A stretch of DNA of 64,000 nt from a virus. Below, in pieces: positions 35,901 through 46,249 of this stretch. Each line of letters starts with the position of its first letter. Within the stretch, counting starts at the first letter, position 1. The stretch spans positions 1-64,000 of the IMG/VR virus record IMGVR_UViG_3300036398_003487. One strand, given 5' to 3'. The notes beneath the pieces were generated by a model. The model was not told the origin of the DNA and did not search any database. It was given only the letters and a program-made list of their open reading frames with translations. The translations under genes were made by a program, and so were the position numbers.

Positions 35901-38900
35901 AAGAACCATTGTGTAAAAAATAAAAATCATTTATCAGTTTTGGATAAAATCCAATATGATAATTTATTGTTGATGTTTGAGTATTTTCTAATGTAATTGA
36001 CGTTGTATTAAATGTTTCTGAAGATAAAACATACGTAGTTGATGCTAAATTATTAATCGGGTCAAAATTATTCAAATAATTAAAATTAGTCCAAATAGAT
36101 GTAATATAATCAGTTCCATTATTTACATAATTTTTATATCGGTTCCAAATTGAACCTAATTTTAGAATCCAAAAATATGGTAACCTATGAACACCACCAA
36201 ATTTTTTTAAACCTGCAAAAATAAAATCAGAATATGTATTTAAATTATTTTCAAATGACAAATATCTTTCTTTTAATGTTGATAAAGGTAAGCTGTTTAA
36301 GAAAAGATAAGACGCTTCTAAATAAGCACTACTTTGACCATTTAAAGTCGTGTTAATACCTTTTTGTATAGCATTAACAAAATAAGGTGTATTAAGAATC
36401 GAAGTTGTTTGTTTATTAGTTAAATTAGAGTCAATATAATTAATAAATCCTTCTGTCGGTAAAAATTCTGTAGGTTTTCTATTATTGTAAAAAGTTTGTA
36501 AATCAACAGGTGTTGTTATCTCATTAGACCTCCAATTATAATCAGTATATGGTCGTAGTTTGGTTTTATCACCATTAGTACCTACAACTGAAGATTTTTC
36601 AAAATTTGTAATTTTTTTAAAATATGTATTATAATAAATTGAAAGTTCCGTCGAATTAATGTTTTTAAACTTTGAATTATTTTGTCCAGCAGCTAAATTA
36701 ACGTAATCCCAATTTGAATCAATATATGGATATGTATCAGTAAAACTAATATCATTATGGACATTAGAATTTAAATAATTTACCATGTATTTTTCTTTAT
36801 CATTGGTTATTTGAATTGTTGGTAAATCTTCAAATAAAATTTTATTCGGATTTTCATTAACTTCTCTTTTCAAATAATCAGTTACAAAATACCCTTGTGA
36901 ATAAATTGAATAATCCTGTTGTAAATTAACAAGTTCAGAAAAATAAGAATCTTTAGTAAAGTTCGATGTTTTAAAAAGAAAATTTAATCTTGGCGAATTT
37001 TCTCGATTACCCGAATTTAAGGCGTTAAACACATTCAGACTTTCTGTTTCTGCTAAGTAATTTAATATGTTTTGATTAGTAGAACTGTCATTATTTTTTT
37101 GAAATCCATTATATTGTGTTATAGTTTGAATTCTTTCCCAAACCTCATATAAAAATTTACTTTCAGCTAAATTACTATATGGTTCATTACTTGGTAAAGT
37201 ATCAAACCCTGATATTAAAATTCGATTAATACCTTCGTTAGTTGGTATTGGTGGAACTGGTGGTGTTTCTCTTTGTAAATAACCTTTTAAAAACTCTTCA
37301 ACAAACTCGACTTCAGGCCAAATAGTATAGTTATTACCTTTAGTTACTGATATAACTGAATTATCACCAGGATATTGTATTTCAAATTTTACTTGACCAT
37401 CAATATTTTTTTCAACCACAAATTGTGGCCAAGGATATACAGGTGATAACTGTGAAGCGGAATCGTTTTTAGTTACTAATTTTTTTATTTCACTATTTCT
37501 AACATCAAACGCCTTTTTATGAACATCTTGCATTAATCTTAAAAAGGCTTCTGCCGATGCCATAATAACCGCAACGACATTTCTTATCGTTGGTGAAAAT
37601 CCTAAACCACTTGTTGTTTGTATAAAACTAGATAATTCTTTAGTAAGTTTATCTTCAATTAATGTTTTTCTATCATTTAATATCTTATCTAACTCATATG
37701 TTAAATCTAAAAATCTACTTGTCCCATCAAATTGAAATAAAAATCCAATTTCACTTTCTTTAAAAAGATTTTTTAAATTATCAATTTGATTTACAATTGA
37801 TGTAACTTGTTCTTGATTTACTGTTTCCACATTATTTCTTTGTTTATATGTTTCAACATAATCAATATTAGTATCATCAGTTCTTATATTTTCAATATCT
37901 ATTGGGTTTTCAATTTTGTATTCACCTGAACCAAAAGTTGTATTGTTTTTTAAATTTTCATTATTTTTTGTAATAATTGATTGTAATTTAGAATATTGAG
38001 TATCAATATCATTGATTACAACTGTATCTAATTTTTGAAAATTTGATAACTTATAAGTGTAGATTTTATATCTTACATTATTAATTGGGTTTGAAATAAA
38101 GAAATTCGTTGTGTCTAAATTTAAATTAAACCACGAAGTAGTAAAATTATAAATTTCTCCACGATATTGTGTTAAATCTTGTGAGTATGTATCAATATCA
38201 TTAAGTGGTGTTAGATTTGATTGACCAAACTTTGCTAAACTATAATTGATAAAATTATCTAACTTTGTTGATAACTGTTGTACCGTTAATTCGGGAAAAT
38301 CTTTTGGAATTAATCCTAAGTTTTTGTAATCTGTGTAAACATCTCTAATCTTTTCATACCCAAGTTGTGTTATTTGTTGAGTATTAGTTTGTGTTTGATT
38401 TCCCGTATTTTCACCTTGAGGAACATTAGTTCTCTTGAGATACATCTGAGGAACTGCAAAAAGTTCCGCCATAGTAATATCAGTTAAAACATTAAATTTA
38501 TATCCAATCATTACTAAACTAATATCAAAGTTACCTGTTGATGAGTTAAATGAAGATGTAAATTTTTGTAAAATTAATGGATATTGAACCGCTTTACCGT
38601 AGTAACCTTTAAGTGTTAGATAAAATGTCGGGTATGGTAAATTAAAAAACGCAGAATATGGTGAATTTTCACCACTTTCAAATAATGCTCTACCTTTAAC
38701 ATCCTCTAAATTTATTGTGATTGTTGGGATATAACTTAAACCTACTCGGTATGAAATTGTTTTTATTCCAAGAAGTTGATTAGCAATTTGGTTTTGATTA
38801 GCCGTTCTGTCTTGGATTGATGTCCATTCAGTAGTTAATGCTCCTGTCCCTGTAGGATTTAAGAAATTCATACTTGCTAATGAAACTGTTTTTACAGTGG

Positions 38901-39090
38901 TTTTGTCCGCACCTGAAATTAGTCTACTTCTTGGTTCAAGGTCACATTCTAAATTAGCGTAATAAATTAAGTTTTCTTGTTTTATATTCCTATCTTCAGC
39001 GTTACCATATTGGTTAGTAACCTTATTTGGGTTAATAACAAAAATGTTATCACATGTACTTGGAAAAACGTATATATTCTCACTCTCCAT
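32983..39090 (-). CDS. Giant baseplate hub protein with possible C-terminal lysozyme-like domain
   Basis: Predicted 2035-residue protein. Around residue 1730 is a hub-like segment (MGNVMIQPSMYFVLRNIPLF then AGSYFITEVNH..FSTSFTGTR), the pattern found in gp27/gpD-type hub proteins. The last 150 residues have CIFISCWIESGLSINETTH and FFGNNIAGVTL, with a Glu-Ser-Gly and Asn-Asn-x-Ala-Gly-Val layout that recalls glucosaminidase/lysozyme domains; the catalytic assignment is tentative. The first 1700 residues are unassigned, with a typical start (VFPSTCDNIFVINPNK). T4 splits these roles between gp27 and gp5. It overlaps the gp53-like gene by 11 bases. Confidence 0.65.
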   Translation of the reverse strand: MESENIYVFPSTCDNIFVINPNKVTNQYGNAEDRNIKQENLIYYANLECDLEPRSRLISGADKTTVKTVSLASMNFLNPTGTGALTTEWTSIQDRTANQNQIANQLLGIKTISYRVGLSYIPTITINLEDVKGRALFESGENSPYSAFFNLPYPTFYLTLKGYYGKAVQYPLILQKFTSSFNSSTGNFDISLVMIGYKFNVLTDITMAELFAVPQMYLKRTNVPQGENTGNQTQTNTQQITQLGYEKIRDVYTDYKNLGLIPKDFPELTVQQLSTKLDNFINYSLAKFGQSNLTPLNDIDTYSQDLTQYRGEIYNFTTSWFNLNLDTTNFFISNPINNVRYKIYTYKLSNFQKLDTVVINDIDTQYSKLQSIITKNNENLKNNTTFGSGEYKIENPIDIENIRTDDTNIDYVETYKQRNNVETVNQEQVTSIVNQIDNLKNLFKESEIGFLFQFDGTSRFLDLTYELDKILNDRKTLIEDKLTKELSSFIQTTSGLGFSPTIRNVVAVIMASAEAFLRLMQDVHKKAFDVRNSEIKKLVTKNDSASQLSPVYPWPQFVVEKNIDGQVKFEIQYPGDNSVISVTKGNNYTIWPEVEFVEEFLKGYLQRETPPVPPIPTNEGINRILISGFDTLPSNEPYSNLAESKFLYEVWERIQTITQYNGFQKNNDSSTNQNILNYLAETESLNVFNALNSGNRENSPRLNFLFKTSNFTKDSYFSELVNLQQDYSIYSQGYFVTDYLKREVNENPNKILFEDLPTIQITNDKEKYMVNYLNSNVHNDISFTDTYPYIDSNWDYVNLAAGQNNSKFKNINSTELSIYYNTYFKKITNFEKSSVVGTNGDKTKLRPYTDYNWRSNEITTPVDLQTFYNNRKPTEFLPTEGFINYIDSNLTNKQTTSILNTPYFVNAIQKGINTTLNGQSSAYLEASYLFLNSLPLSTLKERYLSFENNLNTYSDFIFAGLKKFGGVHRLPYFWILKLGSIWNRYKNYVNNGTDYITSIWTNFNYLNNFDPINNLASTTYVLSSETFNTTSITLENTQTSTINYHIGFYPKLINDFYFLHNGSYLYNPNSVTTSLEIQNALQTALDKREIILFNANQSNIQSTNINLKTWTVLIKVSNSEGEESYTICPSFGTTTNQIEKECFDNNKNNIISLSNNPSVHNGSVRLFWGAPNYGYFNTTPIRKSGYNEYLKKVYPDKQEQVSFELFSEFVYSNIEELFSVFDTEELNNFEIEFLKFANQGSSSVYSFESILKKITFYNEKSENIIGVDYNEIVKSIATSQSYDVNTTITNSLQYDVLIKRGNPTGFDKNLFNILSSNPSPAIVNRYNIPNYETTPNSVPTNFGLTYNESKSLYPNEWKTMELYVGFSTINGLEYDTNTSVTNENYLTNFFRVFNIGFTVDNIKLFRNLIKMYGTTSILGNSGNIDVFRNKIDTYLSVTDNLSGETFTNFITSLQKRLGGGNTNTEKIDSVLEGFQSKVELYDMFKAINDKWIAGNDYTKIDENSDAPLFKDYLFVDRANRNVGDIFVDIAKVNSYLKGANVKANVFTVVGSIIKDHNFVSFLMPSYINFYGRQTPTGQDETSKNTEPNEFANNLFGTFDTVDYQSSKPKMLNIFVDKPSQQTDNKSKLNGYKDDGLDITICAENSVGVDASQKRNFSLENRIVGFAVDFELQNQGVFKKINVSQDLGKATSESLMAEYNLANSSAGIQTSTQSVSLYNIYKTRSYAASVEAMGNVMIQPSMYFVLRNIPLFAGSYFITEVNHNIGLEEFSTSFTGTRQAIATLPKVDTLFQTIKKQLLTNLGSTFKNQGGSTTGIPNNSVQIKNSITNSIIGGKIMSNTPNCNKDEAYSNYTKYSETNKNEGADVIVSAIKVLPTTDKVRLCIFISCWIESGLSINETTHRLQFFGNNIAGVTLDYDYPGELKNYLTSNFMCLTNNSSQYTQTYAVFERENSLYEFMIAAYPDNINNTVNNITDKDIFATEFSKFWIEYFPYNKVVNTPTIFNDYSQTNKENYQKLLSKIKKGFDIYQSIIPINE

Positions 39091-39403
39091 AATAATAGAA
39101 ATATTCTTTCACCGATGTTTTATAATCTAACAAAGAACTCAATAAAGGGAATGGTATATTCAACACGGCGTTATCAGGAATATTTAATTCAGAACCACTG
39201 TATTGTGGATTTGACTGTAATATTAACCAACCATAAAACGGTGAGTTATAATATAACTGAGAAACTTTATCCAATCTTGATACACCTAATTTATAGATGT
39301 ATTTCTTATCAGTAGTTTTTAATGGAATGTTAACAAAAGGAATATATGTAGTTGTTCCATCAACAGTAAAATTTTGGTATCTATTGTAATATTCGTTAGC
39401 CAT
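39080..39403 (-). CDS. Baseplate wedge gp53-like (LysM-like) protein
   Basis: Predicted 107-residue protein. The segment SRLDKVSQLYYNSPFYGWLI with LQSNPQY and then IPDNAVLNIPFP fits the pattern of T4 gp53 and related LysM-like baseplate proteins (D-ha--Y--p-yw-lIl--N ... G--l-iP). It is shorter than T4 gp53 (196). The ATG overlaps the upstream stop as TGATG, and its end overlaps the hub gene, so three baseplate genes are coupled in translation. Confidence 0.7.
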   Translation of the reverse strand: MANEYYNRYQNFTVDGTTTYIPFVNIPLKTTDKKYIYKLGVSRLDKVSQLYYNSPFYGWLILQSNPQYSGSELNIPDNAVLNIPFPLLSSLLDYKTSVKEYFYYYGE

Positions 39404-42400
39404 CAGTCAAAAATTATTTTTCCGTTAAAGGTCGTTTTATCTAAATTAACATTCACATTCGAATACAAATTTTTCAAATTTTCGTTTTGTGTAGGAGTTG
39501 CACCTGCACTTGTATAAGAGAAATTTCTTGTTTTTCCAACAATACTTTGGTTTGAGACTTGTGGATTATAATTTTTATAACTTAAATAGTCAGGTGAATT
39601 AAAGAAAGTATCAACTTTATTTGTTTGAGCATTTTTTTCAATTGTAAAACTTGGGACTAATCCATTAATAGTTGTTTCAACAATACTTTTTGTTAACTGT
39701 ATAGTGTCTGAAACTAAATTTAGAGTTAAATTATTAATTAAACTTTGTCTTGAGTTGTTGTCAATTATTTCATTACAAAAAAGAGTAAAAAATCTATTTA
39801 AATTACCTGTAATATTTTGACTTGATATAGGTATAAATGTTGTACTTGGAGTTGTCACGTCAATAATAATATCATTAGAATTCAATAATGTATAGTATGA
39901 TTGAATATCAGATGCTAATTTAATATAGTCTGTTCTTATTGAAGTTAGTGTGTCACTTACTCCGTCAGGTAATCCTGTAAGAGTATAAACATAAGGACTA
40001 CCAAGAGATGTAATTTTACCATCCGTTGATGAACATATTAAATCAAGTTTTCGATAATTTTGATATATACTAACTTGTGTATTAGAAACACTTTGTATTT
40101 GACTAGATATTTTAGAAATTATACTATTAACCTGATTTGATACTTGTGATATATAATTAGCTCTTACAGCTCTAATGTCTGATGTTGATACATTATTAAT
40201 GATTAATGCTGAAATTAAAAAATCAGTTCCATTAGTAATTTCAGTACTCAGTTCATTTGCAACATTTAAAAGATAATTGTTGTAATTAAACATTTTACCA
40301 AGTATCTTAACGTTTGTAACTGGAGTATCTAAACTATTTAATGAACCAATTAAAAATTGTTTTTCAGAACTCACCTGTTTATAAACACCGTAATTTGTGG
40401 TTTGAATAATTTTTGTCACAAAACTTTCAATATTATTAAAATAGTTTTGAGTATAAACAACCGTATTATCAAATAAACCACCATATAATAATGTACCCGT
40501 TTCAACACCACCTGAAGTTTGTGAATTAGTAATATTTCCAGCTTGTGTACCCCCATTATTTGTTATTTGGGTATTAAGTTGGTTACTCATAGAAGGTGTT
40601 GAATTTGCAAATGCAGCATTTGCTTGACTAACATTACTTGATTGTTGATTACTTAAAATAAAAGACTCAACTTCCGTTTCGTCGGTAGCGTCAGCTCTTT
40701 CATCATATACTTCAGTATTTGCATAGAAATTAAAACTCAAAGCGTTTTGAAGTTTTTCAATTGGTTCTTTTAATCCATGACCACCAATCATTTTAAAACC
40801 AAGTTTAACACTAACGATTGTCGGTTGTACACCAATTCCTTCAGGATTAAAATCTAATTGTTCATAAGTAAAAGATAATGTATCGGGTACAATTTTACAA
40901 TTATAAAAATCACCAACTCTTAAAATTAAAATTGGAGGTCTACCAAAATTAGTATTAAACGCATCTTTGTTTTTAACACCCCCTTGGTTATTAGTTGTTG
41001 TCGGTATAGTTCTACCTGGTCTTACACATTGATTTAAAAATGTGATTCTTGAGTTAAAACCTTCAGGTGTTATAGAATGGAATAACGGATTAAAAAATTT
41101 AATTCTTTGTTTAATACCATCATATAAAAATGGGTCAGAGTTTTTTATTGTTTCAAAATAATCTTGTTCATTTAAAAGTTCTCTAATAAGTCTTTTTGTA
41201 ACATTTTTTAATTTACTCTGAAAATCAGCGACAGGTACTTGTTTTAATCCGATAGTATTATTATAACCCTCACTTACCGATTTAGCTACTCTCGTACCAA
41301 ATGGTGTATACGGTTGTACTGTAATTTTACTAATAACCAAAGCACTACAGGCGACACGGATTACATTATATTCATCGGCAATATTATTACCATTACAATT
41401 ATAAGTTTGACTACTATCTTTAGGTTTGTAATTATCAATAGTTCCAGAGTTAACATCAATTTTTAATCTTTTAGCTTCAACATAGTCTGAAATGTTTGTA
41501 CCTTGGTACGTAAGTTGATTAAAATAATCAATAATACTTTGTTTTCTATCTTCACCTAAATTTTGTGATTCAGGCCCTGAAAAATTTCCAACACCAAAAT
41601 TAGTTGCCTTTAAATCTATTTTAACTTCATTATCATTCACTAACGCATCTGCAATTTCTTGTGCCAATTCAATAAAGTTTTCATAATTTGGGGTTATTGT
41701 GTTTTCTAAAAAACTTTTAGAAGCGTCAACACCATCAAAAAATGCCGAATTTATATTTAGAACAACTTCATATTCATAAATGTCAGGATATGGTTGATTA
41801 TAATTAGAGTCTCTTGGGTCTGAATCAAAATACAAAGCGTTACCAACATATGAACTTAAATTAGGTAATTCTTTTGGCCCTGAATTATCCTCTTGTGGTA
41901 TTTGTGTTAAAGCGTCTACTTTATCACTTTCTGATGTATCCAAACTTTCCAAGACCTGTTGGTAAACTTCGTCAATAGTACCTAAACTTAATGAACTAAA
42001 TTTCTGAGCCAATTCATATATATCATACCTCTTACATCCCGCAAAAAATGACTCAACTATTGATGTTACGGTTGAGTTAGATTGATTTTGTAATTCTTTA
42101 TTAACAATTAAATTTAACACGGACGGATGGTCAACAATAATTTTAAAATTTAAACTACCCGACCTTTTAGTATTTTTATAAGTGTATATTGGTTCAGGTC
42201 TACCAATAAAATCTGTTTCATTAAATGATGGTGTAGAACTATCATCAAAAGTTAAATCATATGGTGGAAACCACATAACTCTACCACCATTAGGCCCTTT
42301 TTCAGCGGATGGAAGTTGATTATATTCAGGAGTATCTTTCCAAGCTAAGTTTTCTAAAGACAACATGTATTTCTTTACCTGTCCATTAATAACATTTGTT

Positions 42401-44181
42401 CCACCATTTTTAAAAGGTGTTATATTAAGATTGTAGGTACTATCTAAAACAGAATAAGTAAACCTTCTAATGTTACCATTAGTTTCTAAACCTGAGTCAT
42501 TAGCAACTGTTTTTTGTAAATTAGCATATGTGTAATAAGGTTTATCTTTTGTAAAAATTCTACAATATTCTTGTCCTACCTCAGTACCTGAGTTATTAAC
42601 ATATTTTTTAACTTTTGAACCTTTGGTTAATATTTTATAACCATCTGAAAATACTTTAGACGCTTGGTTAATCGCATTTCCAACATGTCCTAATCTATCC
42701 GCTCCTTGTGCCGGTGTTGAGTTAATTAATCGTTGTGTAACGTCTAAAATAGAACCAGGTCTAAATGTATAGTTTGTAGATAAAACTTGATTATAAGAAG
42801 ATGCCAGTGGTGCGAAATTTGGATTGTTACTTAATAATTGTCCACCTTGTCCAACATTTCTTCCAATCTCAGGTTTTGTAAATTCAGTAATCCAAACAAA
42901 TCCACCATCAAAAGAAGGTTTTTGTTCGTAATTTAATCCAGCTAAACCGAATTGAAAATTTTGGTCACCTTCATATAATATACCAACTTTATCAGGCCCA
43001 TATACAGGAGCTTGTGTTGGTATTCCAAAAGCGTCAATAGGTGAAGCGTTTGGTGGTGATACAATATTTGTAATATCTGTTTCTTGTCTACCAACATAAA
43101 GGTTTCCTATTGAAGTAAAATTATCAAATAAATTATTAATAAAATTACCTACCTGTGTAGATGTTATAGCGTAGTTAGGTTTAAACCTATTATAGTTAAG
43201 AGCATTAAATAAAACAGACTTAGTACCAGCTCCCGTGTTTTGTAAGAACTTAATTGACGGATTTGGTCTATTAATAATATTACCACCACCTAAATTACCT
43301 AAAGCTTGTAGTGGTCGTAATCTTAAAAGTTCAACATCTGAAAAATAACTTCCCTCAATAGGAGATGCGGGTAAATAAGTACCACTTAACTTTTGTATAA
43401 AAAACGCCGCGTAATCTAATAAACCATCAGGTTTTGTAATTGTATAATCTCTATAAATAAAAGGTTGTTGTCCTGTTGCTAATAATGTTGCATTAAATGG
43501 ATTAGTAAGAGTGTCAAGATTAATCGCCCCAAGAGTATTTCTTTCAATTTCTCTAGCAATACGAGACTGAGTCGCCTCTCTTAAACTTTGAGCTGCTAAT
43601 TGTTGTAAAAACGAGTCGTTTGCTAACGCTGCTTCACCAAATAATATTTCGTAAATAGTATAATCTCCCTGAACAAATATGATTGGGGCGGCTCTACCAT
43701 CACCATAAACTTGTGAACCGGCAGATAACTTTCCAAGTATTAAATCCGATGTAACAAATAAATCTTCATAACCTTCGGGTGGTAAGTATCTATTAATAAC
43801 TTCAACATTATTAATAAACTGTTCATTGTTCGACACTATTCTATCTGACTGTAAACTATATGGTTGTGAAGTACCTAAAGGGTTATTTTCAATACCCGTT
43901 CCACCAGGAAGGACTGTATTATCAACAATCAAAGCCCCATCAAAAAACTGACCTGCGGGACTATACAAATTCATTCTTGTACTATATGCTGGTTCAATAT
44001 ATAAATTTGAACTTACACTTTCAGAATCTGCTGGTGAATTGTCTTGTAATTTAATTGGATAGTTTTGTAATCCTTGTGGAGCAGTAAAATTACCCTGAAC
44101 ACTATACGGTGCTAAATTCCTTGCAACTAACGCTTTTCTAAATTGTTCCGAATTGTTGAATGATAAGAATTCTACAGCCAT
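39403..44181 (-). CDS. Very large baseplate/tail protein (1592 aa)
   Basis: Predicted 1592-residue structural protein placed between tape measure and gp53, where T4 has tube-initiator and hub-assembly genes (gp48, gp54). Segments RPPILILRVGDFYNCKIVPD and LGFKMIGGHGLKEPIEKLQN look like beta-barrel baseplate modules, and RSGSLNFKIIVDHPSVLNL precedes them. A region with NLGEDRKQSIIDYFNQL faintly recalls OmpA-like peptidoglycan-binding domains. No function can be fixed. A TATTTAT element lies 14 bases before the ATG at 44181 and seems to start the unit 39403-39080-32983. Confidence 0.6.
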   Translation of the reverse strand: MAVEFLSFNNSEQFRKALVARNLAPYSVQGNFTAPQGLQNYPIKLQDNSPADSESVSSNLYIEPAYSTRMNLYSPAGQFFDGALIVDNTVLPGGTGIENNPLGTSQPYSLQSDRIVSNNEQFINNVEVINRYLPPEGYEDLFVTSDLILGKLSAGSQVYGDGRAAPIIFVQGDYTIYEILFGEAALANDSFLQQLAAQSLREATQSRIAREIERNTLGAINLDTLTNPFNATLLATGQQPFIYRDYTITKPDGLLDYAAFFIQKLSGTYLPASPIEGSYFSDVELLRLRPLQALGNLGGGNIINRPNPSIKFLQNTGAGTKSVLFNALNYNRFKPNYAITSTQVGNFINNLFDNFTSIGNLYVGRQETDITNIVSPPNASPIDAFGIPTQAPVYGPDKVGILYEGDQNFQFGLAGLNYEQKPSFDGGFVWITEFTKPEIGRNVGQGGQLLSNNPNFAPLASSYNQVLSTNYTFRPGSILDVTQRLINSTPAQGADRLGHVGNAINQASKVFSDGYKILTKGSKVKKYVNNSGTEVGQEYCRIFTKDKPYYTYANLQKTVANDSGLETNGNIRRFTYSVLDSTYNLNITPFKNGGTNVINGQVKKYMLSLENLAWKDTPEYNQLPSAEKGPNGGRVMWFPPYDLTFDDSSTPSFNETDFIGRPEPIYTYKNTKRSGSLNFKIIVDHPSVLNLIVNKELQNQSNSTVTSIVESFFAGCKRYDIYELAQKFSSLSLGTIDEVYQQVLESLDTSESDKVDALTQIPQEDNSGPKELPNLSSYVGNALYFDSDPRDSNYNQPYPDIYEYEVVLNINSAFFDGVDASKSFLENTITPNYENFIELAQEIADALVNDNEVKIDLKATNFGVGNFSGPESQNLGEDRKQSIIDYFNQLTYQGTNISDYVEAKRLKIDVNSGTIDNYKPKDSSQTYNCNGNNIADEYNVIRVACSALVISKITVQPYTPFGTRVAKSVSEGYNNTIGLKQVPVADFQSKLKNVTKRLIRELLNEQDYFETIKNSDPFLYDGIKQRIKFFNPLFHSITPEGFNSRITFLNQCVRPGRTIPTTTNNQGGVKNKDAFNTNFGRPPILILRVGDFYNCKIVPDTLSFTYEQLDFNPEGIGVQPTIVSVKLGFKMIGGHGLKEPIEKLQNALSFNFYANTEVYDERADATDETEVESFILSNQQSSNVSQANAAFANSTPSMSNQLNTQITNNGGTQAGNITNSQTSGGVETGTLLYGGLFDNTVVYTQNYFNNIESFVTKIIQTTNYGVYKQVSSEKQFLIGSLNSLDTPVTNVKILGKMFNYNNYLLNVANELSTEITNGTDFLISALIINNVSTSDIRAVRANYISQVSNQVNSIISKISSQIQSVSNTQVSIYQNYRKLDLICSSTDGKITSLGSPYVYTLTGLPDGVSDTLTSIRTDYIKLASDIQSYYTLLNSNDIIIDVTTPSTTFIPISSQNITGNLNRFFTLFCNEIIDNNSRQSLINNLTLNLVSDTIQLTKSIVETTINGLVPSFTIEKNAQTNKVDTFFNSPDYLSYKNYNPQVSNQSIVGKTRNFSYTSAGATPTQNENLKNLYSNVNVNLDKTTFNGKIIFD

Positions 44182-44195
44182 CTATACTTTTTTCT

Positions 44196-44202
44196 ATAAA
44201 TA
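44196..44202 (-). promoter_or_regulatory. TATTTAT element before the 1592-residue tail gene
   Basis: Gene-strand CTATTTATAG, a near-palindrome, lies 14 bases before the ATG at 44181. Confidence 0.55.
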
Positions 44203-44222
44203 GAATAGAAATAATTTTATGT

Positions 44223-46235
44223 TTATACAGTTAGACCATAATCAGAACCAACTACTCCAATTTTATCTCTTAATGTTCTTAAAGTATCGTCATTATTAAA
44301 TGCCGATAGTATTGCGTTTTTAACTTGTAAATCATTTGAATTGGCATTTACATCTAATGTAATTTTAATTTCTTTAGGTGATGATTTAGTTTCAGGTGTT
44401 GTATTATTAGCAAAAACTTGTCCTGAGGCACCTATTGATTGAGCTAACATTTCTTGATTCACAGCCATTAATAAATCACCTTTGTCTAAAGAAAATTTAC
44501 TACCATTTGCATTTACAACAACATCTTTTTCTTCAGGTAGGTTAGTTCCAGTTATGAAGTTTAAGACACTTTTTATTATCGGAAATTCCACTGCCGCAGT
44601 TGTTAATACATCACCAATTGCTTTAAGGTCTACGCCCACAGTAGTTAAAGTTTTATCTACTATTTCCATTTTACTTGCCACTGAACCTAAAGCAGCATTA
44701 AATGGGTTCTGTTCAATTTTTTCACCTAATTGTGTTGCAACATCAATATAATTTTCACCTATTCCCAAACCAATATCCGTAATAAGTTTTTTTATTGCCT
44801 CATCTGTCATTTGCAACTCACCTTTATTTAATTTAGTTAAAGTTTCATAAGTTGTTGTACCAAATTCTCTTTTATTTGATTTATCTAATGAAAATTTTGA
44901 AAAACCAACCTCATACGCCTTTATTTGTGCTTCAACCGCGGATTTCAAATAATCTTGACCTTCTTTGGTTATTGCATACTGAGTTTGTATTGTCGCATTT
45001 AAGGAAGCGTTTTGATTAACTAATGTTTCAGTATAGCTTAACTGTTGTTTAGCAACATCAACTAATTGTTTTTGTGGGTCGTCAAGATTTTGTTGTTTTT
45101 TAAGTTCATTTAAATAATCATATTGTCCATCTTTAAGCTCACTCAATCCTTTTTCCACTGTTTTACCAGATTCTGGGTCGGTAAATTTAACAGTATATTC
45201 ACCTTTAGCTTTATTAAATTCCGCAAGATTTGCAACCAACATTTTATCTTCTTCAGTTGCGTTAGGCATTAAACCTGAAAAGTCAATTTCACTCATTTTC
45301 TTTTCAATTTTTGCAGACTCTAATGCCATTTTTTCAAATTCAGCTCTGTCAATACCTAAAGCAGTTGCGACTTCACCAAGTTGTCTTCTTGCTTCAGGCA
45401 TAATTTGAAACTTACCTGTTTTTTCATCAAATTTTGTAAAGGTTTTGGATAATTCGGATAATTGGTTTTGTAACTCAGGTACATTATTTTGAGCTAAATC
45501 CATTAATTTTAATGGGTCAAGCAACGCACTTGAAGTTGCACCTAACCTTTGTAAAGTAGATGCAACGTCTATTGCAGACTCAGGTGAAAATAATTTGTCA
45601 GCAACCGCCATGGTTTGTGAAATATCAACTCTCATTGCTGCCGCTTTTGCCGCCATTTTAGCCATACCTTCAACACCAGTACCAAACCCGTACCTATTCA
45701 TTTTGTCTAAATTATTAACAACCATTGCCGAAACTACTTGAGCATTGACACCCATACTATTTGCAGTATTGTAAACTGTTCTCATTTCTTCTTCAATATG
45801 GGTTGTCTCCATACCAGCGTTTCTAAAAGAAGTTTCTAATGTTTTTGCTGCAACTCCTGTAACTTGCGATACCGCAAATAACTTTTCAACATTTTCAGTA
45901 CTTAAAACAATCGTTCTATTTGTTGCTTCAATGTATTCTTTTTGTAATCTATTGATGTCTTCTTGTTTACCACCCATTGCAGTTACTTCTGTAACTGCTC
46001 TACCTAGTTCTTGTTTTAAAAGCTGTGAATATTCCCTAGTAACACCCATACTTTTAACCAATGAACCCATATTTTGGTCCATTTTAGTTAGATATTCCGC
46101 AGAATTTTTAAAAGCAAATGCTTGAGATTTAGTTACTTCTAAAAAATCATTAGCAAGCTGGGTCAATCTAACATAACCAATTTGTTGACCTTGTAAATTA
46201 TTAGGGTCTGTATTTCCGTCATTTGGATTGAACAT
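44223..46235 (-). CDS. Tape measure protein
   Basis: Predicted 670-residue tail-length ruler (T4 gp29 is 590). It is mostly alpha-helical with long heptad stretches, conserved tape-measure-like segments (VEKLFAVSQVTGVAAKTLE and AVADKLFSPESAIDVASTLQ) and a hydrophobic C-terminal part (AAVEFPIIKSVLNFITG). It lies downstream of the chaperone-like pair and upstream of the large baseplate gene, the usual tail order. A TATTTAT element lies 14 bases before the ATG. Confidence 0.8.
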   Translation of the reverse strand: MFNPNDGNTDPNNLQGQQIGYVRLTQLANDFLEVTKSQAFAFKNSAEYLTKMDQNMGSLVKSMGVTREYSQLLKQELGRAVTEVTAMGGKQEDINRLQKEYIEATNRTIVLSTENVEKLFAVSQVTGVAAKTLETSFRNAGMETTHIEEEMRTVYNTANSMGVNAQVVSAMVVNNLDKMNRYGFGTGVEGMAKMAAKAAAMRVDISQTMAVADKLFSPESAIDVASTLQRLGATSSALLDPLKLMDLAQNNVPELQNQLSELSKTFTKFDEKTGKFQIMPEARRQLGEVATALGIDRAEFEKMALESAKIEKKMSEIDFSGLMPNATEEDKMLVANLAEFNKAKGEYTVKFTDPESGKTVEKGLSELKDGQYDYLNELKKQQNLDDPQKQLVDVAKQQLSYTETLVNQNASLNATIQTQYAITKEGQDYLKSAVEAQIKAYEVGFSKFSLDKSNKREFGTTTYETLTKLNKGELQMTDEAIKKLITDIGLGIGENYIDVATQLGEKIEQNPFNAALGSVASKMEIVDKTLTTVGVDLKAIGDVLTTAAVEFPIIKSVLNFITGTNLPEEKDVVVNANGSKFSLDKGDLLMAVNQEMLAQSIGASGQVFANNTTPETKSSPKEIKITLDVNANSNDLQVKNAILSAFNNDDTLRTLRDKIGVVGSDYGLTV

Positions 46236-46249
46236 AAAATGTTTTATTA

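Noticed and set aside
41550-41620. OmpA-like peptidoglycan-binding domain in the 1592-residue tail protein
   Set aside because: Only the NLGEDRKQSIIDYF segment resembles it and the conserved Asp/Arg contacts are not clear; kept only as a remark.
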